A stretch of 5,653 bases of DNA from Verrucomicrobia bacterium GWC2_42_7 (GTDB taxonomy: Bacteria; Verrucomicrobiota; Verrucomicrobiia; Opitutales; GWC2-42-7-A). Position 1 is the first letter of the stretch, and each line of letters opens with the position of its first letter. Where the stretch lies: the NCBI GenBank assembly GCA_001831055.1, contig MIDO01000050.1, positions 1 through 5,653 on the forward strand. The letters run 5' to 3'. Shown one piece after another: positions 1-5,009 of this stretch. The notes below the pieces were generated by a model. It ran no database searches. It was not told where the DNA came from and was given only the letters and a program-made list of their open reading frames with translations. Position numbers and translations under genes: made by a program.

Positions 1-160
1 GGGAAAACGGCTTTTTTACAAAATAAGGAAGGCTTTCCTTCGCAAAAGGAAAATTATAAAAATTTTCCTTTTACGAAATAACTCCTTTTCGGATGGGGTT
101 CGGGGAAACGCTTTTAGGCGACTAAAAGCAGTTTCCCTGAATTCTTTTAAAGTTTTTAAA
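1..160 (-). repeat. Intergenic palindromic repeat, copy 1 (inverted, cut by window edge)
   Basis: Read on the minus strand, this region matches copies 2 (1863-2036) and 3 (3812-4012) in the same order of parts: a flank TTTAAAAACT, hairpin 1 at 137-103, the block CCGAAAAGGAG, then hairpin 2 at 77-39, then a T/A-rich tail running off the window at position 1. Hairpin 1 pairs GGGAAAC+GCTTTTAG (103-117) with CTAAAAGC+GTTTCCC (122-137), with a 4-nt loop (TCGC on the minus strand) and one bulged base at 130. The 19 nt CCGAAAAGGAGTTATTTCG is identical in copies 1 and 2. It ends 14 nt before the ygiQ start, so the ygiQ leader may derive from it. No protein is encoded; an open frame through it exists only because the repeat lacks stops in that frame. 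Confidence 0.85.
39..77. repeat. Hairpin 2 of repeat copy 1
   Basis: Inverted repeat with 17-nt arms: TTCGCAAAAGGAAAATT at 39-55, loop 56-60, complement at 61-77, with a single mismatch (43 against 73) that would be a G-U wobble in an RNA made from the minus strand. The TTCG/CGAA ends and an AAAGGAAAAT-like arm are shared with hairpin 2 of copy 2 but absent from copy 3. No T tract follows on either side that would make it a convincing intrinsic terminator. Confidence 0.85.
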
Positions 161-174
161 TTTTCTACACTGTT

Positions 175-1854
175 ATGTTTTTGCCAACAACGAGAGATGA
201 AGTAAAGCAACGGGGCTGGGATCAATTAGATGTGATACTCGTCTCTGGGGATACCTATATTGATACCTCTTACAATGGTATCGCTATTATAGGGAACCTG
301 TTGCAGTCGAAGGGGTACCGAGTGGGAGTCATTTGCCAGCCAGATATCAAGGATGGTCACGATATTACTCGAATGGGTGAACCGTTGTTATTTTGGGGAA
401 TATCTGCCGGTTGTGTGGATTCTATGGTTGCAAACTATACGGCAACAAAGAAGTTTCGAAACAATGATGATTTCACTCCTGGAGGCGAAAATAACAGGCG
501 GCCAGACCGTGCATCTATGGTCTATACTAACTTGATTCGGCAACACTTTAAGCAAACAAAACCGATTGTTTTAGGCGGGATCGAAGCCAGCTTGAGGCGA
601 ATTTCTCACTACGATTATTGGGAAAACAAGGTACGTAATCCCCTTCTTTTCGATTCCAAGGCAGATATTTTGGTCTATGGAATGGGGGAAAGGACTATTC
701 TTGAGCTAGCAGATAAAATTTCTAAAAACGAGTCTTGGGAAGAAGTGCGGGGTATTTGTTACCTTTCAAAGAAGCAGAAGCCAGATTTTTTAGAATTGCC
801 GTCTGCCTCTGAAGTAAAGGAAAGCAAACCCGCTTTTCAAAAAATGTTTCAGCTTTTTTACCAAAATACGGATTTTAAGGGGAGGGGACTTTTTCAGGAA
901 TGCAATGGGCGATTTTTGATCCAAAATCCCGCTCAACCTTACGAAACGCCAGAAGAACTCGATCTTTATTACAACCAACTATCTTACGAGAGGGACGTCC
1001 ATCCGTACTATAAAAAACAGGGGAAAGTTAAGGCCTTAGAAACCATTCAATTTTCGATTACGACGCATCGTGGCTGTTATGGGGAATGCAACTTTTGTGC
1101 AATTGCTGTTCACCAGGGGCGTACAGTGCGTTCTCGGGCGGAGACCTCCATTATTAGCGAGGCAAAGAAAATGACAACACACCCGCAGTTTAAGGGAAAT
1201 ATTGCTGATGTGGGTGGTCCTACCGCAAATATGTACGGGGTAGAGTGTCTTAAGAAAACAGCACAGGGTAGCTGTGCGCATAAACGTTGCCTTTATCCTC
1301 ACGCATGCCAGAACCTGCCTCTTTCGCACGAAAGACAATCCCAGCTCCTTAAAAAGCTACGCGAGATAAAAGGGATAAAACACGTTTTTATCGCCTCTGG
1401 AATTCGCTACGATATGATCCAACAAGACGCATCGCACGGCAAAGCCTATTTATTGGATCTTATCAAATACCACATCTCGGGGCAACTCAAGATTGCTCCT
1501 GAGCATGTCAACAACGAAGTCCTTTCGCTCATGGGAAAACCCTCTGCTCAGGGACTTATTCAATTTAAAAAGCTGTTTGATTCTGCCACTCGACAATTGG
1601 GTAAAAAGCAATTTTTAACCTATTATTTTATCGCATCGCACCCAGGATGTCAGCTGAAGCACATGCACGAACTCAAAAAATTCGTGTCGCAAGAGCTCAA
1701 ACTTAATCCAGAACAAATCCAAATCTTCACTCCCACCCCGTCAACTTATTCCACCTTAGCCTATTATACCGAAACCAACCCTTTCTCTGGTGACCCCCTC
1801 TTCGTCGAAAAAGATGTCTGTAAAAAAGAGCTGCAAAAAAACGTCCTGTTTTAG
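175..1854 (+). CDS. ygiQ: YgiQ family radical SAM protein (UPF0313)
   Basis: 559 residues, recognisable end to end as the YgiQ (UPF0313) radical SAM family, whose substrate and reaction are not established; expected cytoplasmic. The N-terminal domain opens with LPTTRDE and RGWDQLDVILVSGDTYID (residues 3-30), and carries GGIEASLRRISHYDYW (134-149). The radical SAM cluster motif is C301-x3-C305-x2-C308 (GCYGECNFC), followed by ADVGGPTANMYG (344-355). A second Cys set C367-x4-C372-x5-C378 follows, then KIAPEHV (439-445) and the terminal signature FTPTPSTYSTLAYYTETNPF (518-537). The protein is shorter than the roughly 740-residue E. coli form and seems to lack its C-terminal extension, as many homologues do. 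An in-frame TAA at 157-159 leaves this ATG as the only good start, although there is no clear ribosome binding site. Repeat copies 1 and 2 bracket it in opposite orientation. Confidence 0.95.
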   Translation: MFLPTTRDEVKQRGWDQLDVILVSGDTYIDTSYNGIAIIGNLLQSKGYRVGVICQPDIKDGHDITRMGEPLLFWGISAGCVDSMVANYTATKKFRNNDDFTPGGENNRRPDRASMVYTNLIRQHFKQTKPIVLGGIEASLRRISHYDYWENKVRNPLLFDSKADILVYGMGERTILELADKISKNESWEEVRGICYLSKKQKPDFLELPSASEVKESKPAFQKMFQLFYQNTDFKGRGLFQECNGRFLIQNPAQPYETPEELDLYYNQLSYERDVHPYYKKQGKVKALETIQFSITTHRGCYGECNFCAIAVHQGRTVRSRAETSIISEAKKMTTHPQFKGNIADVGGPTANMYGVECLKKTAQGSCAHKRCLYPHACQNLPLSHERQSQLLKKLREIKGIKHVFIASGIRYDMIQQDASHGKAYLLDLIKYHISGQLKIAPEHVNNEVLSLMGKPSAQGLIQFKKLFDSATRQLGKKQFLTYYFIASHPGCQLKHMHELKKFVSQELKLNPEQIQIFTPTPSTYSTLAYYTETNPFSGDPLFVEKDVCKKELQKNVLF

Positions 1855-1862
1855 GTAAGAAA

Positions 1863-2036
1863 TTTTGGGAAAAACCGCTTTTAATCGCTTAAAAGCAGTT
1901 TTCCCCAACCCCCTTTCCGAAAAGGAGTTATTTCGCCAAAGGAAAATCGATCGATTCCCCTTTGGCGAAGGAAATTCTTGCTTGTTTTTTAAAAAAGGGA
2001 GTTTTTAGAGGTTTTCAGATTTTCCCTTGGCGAAAG
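1863..2036 (+). repeat. Intergenic palindromic repeat, copy 2
   Basis: Same architecture as copies 1 and 3. Hairpin 1 (1867-1905) has GCTTTTAA (1877-1884), loop TCGC and TTAAAAGC (1889-1896), plus outer arms GGGAAAAAC and GTTTTCCC with one C-A mismatch. Where copies 1 and 3 have a G-C closing pair next to the loop, this copy has A-T, so both sides changed together. CCGAAAAGGAGTTATTTCG (1917-1935) is identical to copy 1. Hairpin 2 (1932-1969) follows, then a tail 2002-2026 that matches copy 3 (3981-4005) at 19 of 25 positions. It starts 8 nt after the ygiQ stop, so hairpin 1 could act at the ygiQ mRNA 3' end, but no T tract follows it. Confidence 0.85.
1932..1969. repeat. Hairpin 2 of repeat copy 2
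   Basis: A 38-nt inverted repeat with no spacer: TTCGCCAAAGG at 1932-1942 pairs with CCTTTGGCGAA at 1959-1969, and AATCGA at 1945-1950 pairs with TCGATT at 1951-1956. The only mismatches are two adjacent A-C pairs (1943-1944 against 1957-1958), which would be G-U wobbles in an RNA read from the minus strand. A second, partial copy of the right arm (CCCTTGGCGAAAG) occurs at 2023-2035. Confidence 0.85.
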
Positions 2037-2150
2037 AAATAGGAATTTAATAACCTAATGACTTGCCCTATAGGCGATTAGTCTGATTTTGAAAATAATT
2101 ACATATTTTGTAGTTGAAAAAGTAAGCTTTCTGTGCTAGCCCGTGGACCT

Positions 2151-2161
2151 AGGAGGATATT
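2151..2161 (+). promoter_or_regulatory. Strong ribosome binding site for the 522-residue protein
   Basis: AGGAGG at 2151-2156 lies 5 nt before the ATG at 2162, an ideal Shine-Dalgarno sequence and spacing. It fixes the start and contrasts with the other three genes, none of which has a clear Shine-Dalgarno. The region 2037-2150 upstream is A/T-rich, but I could not find a -35/-10 pair good enough to call. Confidence 0.85.
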
Positions 2162-3730
2162 ATGAAATTAAAAAGTATTATATTTTTATTTTATTGGTTG
2201 CTATGCTGTTCCTTCGTTAATGTTTATGGAGTGAATTTTGCTGGCTATTTCAAGTCCAAAAAGGAGCAAGTTCCCCTTTTAACACAGGCTGAGGCTGCAG
2301 AGGGTCAAGGAAATTGGGAAGAAGTATTACGCTTAACAAATAACGCTATTGCCTTGAATTTAGATGAAAAAGACATCCCTGTAGCTTTCAAGCAAGAAGC
2401 AGCGGCAAGATTGGGGAGGTTGTTTGAACTCAAAGATCGAGCCCAATCACACCTTTCCGGCGGGTCAGTGCCAATTGCAGGTGCCCCAGCCGCCGCTGCG
2501 GCAGCGGCAGCTGCAGCAAGGCCGACCGAGCCTTCTCCTATACCAACGGATGTTCCATGGGGGCCTGGTCGGGGGGGGCCTAAATTCAGTAAAATTTACG
2601 GAGAGGCTAAAATGCATGCAGAGATTGCCAGAGATGCAGAAAGCCTAAGACGCCTTGTTCAAGAAATACAGGATTGTATGGATAATATACCCTCTGGCGC
2701 AAAGGAGGAGGTTCGGGAAGATCTCGAAGGGATGTTGCAAAGTGCTCTAAGCCGCCTGGATGAATCGGGTACTGAGACGAAACCCAAGGCAGATGCGAAA
2801 GCGGACGGGGAAGCCGAATTTATGAGACAAGGTGCAGCAGGTACCAGCGCCTCCTCTTCCTCGAGTTCTTCATCGGGCCCATCCACTTCCAGTGCAGCTA
2901 GTTCAAGCGCACCAAAAGCAACTGAAGAGGCTGGGCCTGGGATTTGGAGAGATCTTATGGTATTTAATTGCTTGTTCGGATTCGATCAAGATCGATGTTT
3001 TATAAGATTGCAAAAAGATCCCGAGAAATTTAAGCCAAATGACTATAGAAGAGGGAGAAAAATCCTGCCATTGCCTTTCCCTTTCTATTATGGAGAAGGA
3101 ATGCGAGACTCCTCCCCAGTAACGTGGATCCTTACGGCTCAAATAGAGTCAAGCGGTGCGAATATTCCTAAGGCATTGATTGATACGTTGTGTGGCCGGG
3201 CTATTGGATTAGAAGACGTTCCTGTTTATGTATGCGTTTCCTTTTGGCCCGAAGAGAAGCCCTATTCCCCTGAATCTCACTTATGTTATGACAATCATTG
3301 TTGGGCCATTAGGAATATGGTTCCGCCAACGGAAACAAGCCATAATGTCAGCAGCGGTGTTTTTGATCCAGAGGGTATTGTTGCCGATGAGGGTTCGCCC
3401 ATTGGCATCAATGGCTTGGGTCGATCCGAAAACCAAATTTTCCATGACAGCGAATATGTTTCAGGTGATATTGCTCGCTTTAGGTTGGTTGATAATGGGA
3501 AATGCTATTCGAGTGGATGGTTTTTATCGATACTGGATAATCACCCAGAGTATCCTGTTCCCGAAAGGGCCGTAATTGTTTATCAGATAATCGTAAAAAA
3601 AGCCCGGTCTAAATGTGACCCGCGTGAGGGAGATGCATTTGCTTCCTTTGTTGAAAAAATAGAATCTGCGCGTCAATACAAGAGCCTTGGTCCAGTAGAA
3701 TTGATCTTGGGTAGTAAGTTTGGTTATTAA
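2162..3730 (+). CDS. Unrecognised modular exported protein with Ala/Ser linkers
   Basis: 522 residues; family not recognised. In order: a signal peptide (basic MKLK, hydrophobic core 5-19, likely cleavage after VYG near residue 23; no good lipobox). Module A (37-94) is helical, TPR-like in look, with EAAEGQGNWEEVLRLT. An Ala linker has ten consecutive Ala (110-119), followed by a Pro/Gly-rich stretch. Module B (154-199) contains DAESLR and DCMDNIPS. A charged then Ser-rich linker has eight consecutive Ser (231-238). The C-terminal domain (about 258-522) holds eight Cys (270, 279, 344, 358, 375, 380, 448, 485), possibly disulphide-bonded outside the cytoplasm (inference). Both modules recur, in reversed order, in the partial gene at 5010. 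Repeat copies 2 and 3 flank the gene in the same orientation. A G8 run at 2571-2578 could be unstable. Surface protein or secreted effector are both possible; neither is shown. Confidence 0.85.
   Translation: MKLKSIIFLFYWLLCCSFVNVYGVNFAGYFKSKKEQVPLLTQAEAAEGQGNWEEVLRLTNNAIALNLDEKDIPVAFKQEAAARLGRLFELKDRAQSHLSGGSVPIAGAPAAAAAAAAAARPTEPSPIPTDVPWGPGRGGPKFSKIYGEAKMHAEIARDAESLRRLVQEIQDCMDNIPSGAKEEVREDLEGMLQSALSRLDESGTETKPKADAKADGEAEFMRQGAAGTSASSSSSSSSGPSTSSAASSSAPKATEEAGPGIWRDLMVFNCLFGFDQDRCFIRLQKDPEKFKPNDYRRGRKILPLPFPFYYGEGMRDSSPVTWILTAQIESSGANIPKALIDTLCGRAIGLEDVPVYVCVSFWPEEKPYSPESHLCYDNHCWAIRNMVPPTETSHNVSSGVFDPEGIVADEGSPIGINGLGRSENQIFHDSEYVSGDIARFRLVDNGKCYSSGWFLSILDNHPEYPVPERAVIVYQIIVKKARSKCDPREGDAFASFVEKIESARQYKSLGPVELILGSKFGY
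2571..2578 (+). repeat. G8 homopolymer inside a coding region
   Basis: Eight consecutive G lie inside the Gly/Pro-rich linker of the 522-residue protein, between modules A and B. Loss of one G moves reading into a frame that stops at TAA 2646-2648; gain of one G meets TAA at 2581-2583. Either change would remove module B and the C-terminal domain while leaving the signal peptide and module A. The run is present; its instability is only a possibility. Confidence 0.9.
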
Positions 3731-3779
3731 AATCTTTAACGTGTTATAGCTAAAGTTATTATAAGCGATGTGCTGGAGT

Positions 3780-3803
3780 CTTTCTTTTTGCGCGAAAAGA
3801 AAG
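3780..3803. repeat. Short hairpin between gene end and repeat copy 3
   Basis: CTTTCTTTT (3780-3788) and AAAAGAAAG (3795-3803) form a perfect 9-bp inverted repeat around TGCGCG. It lies 50 nt after the stop of the 522-residue protein. On the + strand no T tract follows, so terminator function is doubtful; a role in mRNA 3'-end protection is possible. No equivalent is seen next to copies 1 or 2. Confidence 0.6.
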
Positions 3804-3811
3804 GTGTGGGT

Positions 3812-4012
3812 CTTTAAAAACTGCGGGGAAACTGCTTTTAGTCGCCTAAAAGCGTTTCCCCTCACCCCTTCCGAAAAGGAGATAATATGTGCCATAACAA
3901 GTTCTTGCAGAACTTGTTATGGCACATATTTGTTTTGGAAAAATATATTCTCGAAAGACCTTCCTTTTCCACGAATAGGTTTTTTAGGGGTCTACAGGTT
4001 CTCTCGCTCTCC
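3812..4012 (+). repeat. Intergenic palindromic repeat, copy 3
   Basis: Flank TTTAAAAACT (3813-3822) as in copy 1, then hairpin 1 (3825-3861): GGGGAAAC, bulged T3833, GCTTTTAG, loop TCGC, CTAAAAGC, GTTTCCCC, all 16 pairs perfect. The block CCGAAAAGGAG (3871-3881) follows, then a hairpin 2 (3884-3930) unrelated in sequence to those of copies 1 and 2. The tail 3981-4005 matches 2002-2026 of copy 2 at 19 of 25 positions. The orientation is the same as copy 2, so the two copies directly flank the 522-residue gene. The end near 4012 is approximate. Confidence 0.8.
3884..3930. repeat. Perfect 22-bp hairpin with TGC loop
   Basis: Positions 3884-3905 are the exact reverse complement of 3909-3930 (22 pairs), leaving only TGC as the loop. 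The left arm reads GTGCCATAACAAG internally, and the apex reads TCTTGCAGA. It occupies the place of hairpin 2 in repeat copy 3. TTGTTTT follows on the + strand, too broken for a confident terminator. Confidence 0.95.
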
Positions 4013-4026
4013 AAGCAAAACCGATA

Positions 4027-4069
4027 TTACTTAGCGATCAAAATCTTACAGATTTTGATCGCTAAGTGA
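4027..4069. repeat. Near-perfect 20-bp hairpin with TAC loop
   Basis: ACTTAGCGATCAAAATCT (4029-4046) pairs perfectly with 4050-4067 around the 3-nt loop TAC, and is extended by T4028-G4068 (wobble) and T4027-A4069. The apex TCTTACAGA differs at one base from TCTTGCAGA in the hairpin at 3884-3930. Otherwise the two hairpins are unrelated in sequence. It lies just beyond the tail of repeat copy 3, with no T tract beside it. Confidence 0.95.
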
Positions 4070-4091
4070 ATTGAACCAAAAAGATCTAAAC

Positions 4092-4126
4092 CAACGATCC
4101 ATTGACACAAATAAATCGTTGTTTTT
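4092..4126 (+). terminator. Weak candidate intrinsic terminator
   Basis: CAACGAT (4092-4098) pairs with ATCGTTG (4115-4121), followed at once by TTTTT (4122-4126). The stem is only 7 bp and the loop is 16 nt, so this is weak. The loop also contains a perfect -35-like TTGACA (4102-4107), but the best -10 after it (TAAGAA at 4126) is poor. The rest of 4070-4219 shows nothing else I can name. Confidence 0.25.
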
Positions 4127-4219
4127 AAGAAAATAATTACTTGTCTACATTGATAGATGTTTAATTTAACACAGTCCCGAAAAGGAATCTGTTTTCGATA
4201 CAGGATTGGTTGAATAGGG

Positions 4220-4248
4220 TTGCATTTTATCTCTTATTCTGTCATACT
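4220..4248 (+). promoter_or_regulatory. Candidate sigma-70-type promoter for the barrel gene
   Basis: TTGCAT (4220-4225) and CATACT (4243-4248) are spaced 17 nt apart, and the -10 is preceded by TG at 4240-4241, an extended -10 arrangement. The hexamers match consensus at 3 and 4 of 6 positions. Transcription would start near 4255, giving a leader of about 35 nt before the ATG at 4290. Confidence 0.35.
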
Positions 4249-4289
4249 CCTCTCCTTGAGTTTTTCTGTAACAAAAAATAAAGAACGTC

Positions 4290-4982
4290 ATGAAAAAGAT
4301 TATACTATTAGCTAGCGCATTGACATTAATGATTCCCACAACGCAGGCAGCCTACAAAAGCGGCTTTTATGTCGGTGTTAATGCTGGGGGCTCGTACGAC
4401 TACAATAAGGTGGATGAAACAGATGTCGCCTCTGTTCCTCCAGTTAGTATTAGTAGAGGGAAGAAAATAGAATCAGGAGCCTTTCAAGGAGGTTTATTTT
4501 TGGGGTATCTTTTTAGAATCCCTGAATCTAAGTTATTGTTGGGATTAGAACATTCCTCGAGTTTTTCTTCTTTTTCTAAGGAATGGCGGAGTGTAGATGC
4601 GAATACTATTCGCTACGATAATAAGTTGACTCGCAATTACTGCGGAAGTTTTGTTTTGAAATTCGGAGGGGTTTTACAAGAAGCTTGGCTTGTCTATGGG
4701 TTGCTTGGTGTAGATATTAGTCGTTTTAAACTTGGAACTACATTTTCTCCCGATATTGGATCCCCGCAAAAGGGTTCCTGTAGGAAAACACTTGTAGGTA
4801 TCTGTTATGGTTTGGGTTTGGAAAGAGAAATATGCGAGCATTGGAGATTAGGTTTTGAATTTCGTTGTACCCAATATTGTTCAAAAAAGATGCTGACAAA
4901 CTACGCAGACGTATATTCGGATGAGATGGATGCTAAATTGGGTTCTATATATGCAGGAATGCGATTAAGTTATGCATTTTAG
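4290..4982 (+). CDS. Small outer-membrane beta-barrel protein with signal peptide
   Basis: 230 residues. The signal peptide is clear: MKK, hydrophobic core 4-15, cleavage after TTQA at residue 20. The mature part shows about eight amphipathic strands typical of small OmpA/Opa-like barrels: SGFYVGVNAGG (24-34), GAFQGGLFLGYLF (63-75), KLLLGLEHS (81-89), CGSFVLKFGG (118-127), AWLVYGLLGVD (132-142), LVGICYGLGLE (168-178), WRLGFEFRC (185-193) and SIYAGMRLSYAF (219-230). It ends in Phe, the usual signal for Bam-dependent insertion. Six Cys (118, 164, 172, 182, 193, 197) are unusual for this class. The Shine-Dalgarno is weak (AAAGAA near 4280-4285). The exact family is not identified; adhesin or porin-like surface roles are guesses. 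The partial exported-protein gene begins 27 nt downstream, so the two may be co-transcribed. Confidence 0.85.
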   Translation: MKKIILLASALTLMIPTTQAAYKSGFYVGVNAGGSYDYNKVDETDVASVPPVSISRGKKIESGAFQGGLFLGYLFRIPESKLLLGLEHSSSFSSFSKEWRSVDANTIRYDNKLTRNYCGSFVLKFGGVLQEAWLVYGLLGVDISRFKLGTTFSPDIGSPQKGSCRKTLVGICYGLGLEREICEHWRLGFEFRCTQYCSKKMLTNYADVYSDEMDAKLGSIYAGMRLSYAF

Positions 4983-5009
4983 CAATTATATTGTAAAATA
5001 GACACTCTT

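Noticed and set aside
16..225. Minus-strand open frame of 69 codons across repeat copy 1, whose ETAFSRLKAF stretch recurs in an open frame at 3768-4034.
   Set aside because: The shared peptide is just the translated repeat hairpin; copy 2 has a stop in the same frame (TTAATCGCTTAA), and the frame overlaps the ygiQ start.
2124..2153. Cluster of six-base palindromes AAGCTT, GCTAGC and CCTAGG before the 522-residue gene.
   Set aside because: Could suggest a cloning linker, but spacing and surrounding sequence look natural and CCTAGG overlaps the ribosome binding site; treated as chance.
3524..3895. 123-codon minus-strand ORF antisense to the end of the 522-residue gene.
   Set aside because: It overlaps a well-supported coding region and ends in the repeat; no ribosome binding site or domain is evident.
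3887..4069. 60-codon + strand ORF with an excellent AAGGAG 5 nt before its ATG.
   Set aside because: AAGGAG is part of the conserved repeat block in all three copies, and only copy 3 happens to have an ATG after it. The ORF consists largely of the two hairpins and has no recognisable protein features.
4175..4210. CCGAAAAGG-like block followed by a small imperfect hairpin, resembling a fourth repeat copy.
   Set aside because: Only about 10 nt match; hairpin 1, the C-rich spacer and the tail are absent, so it is not a supported copy.
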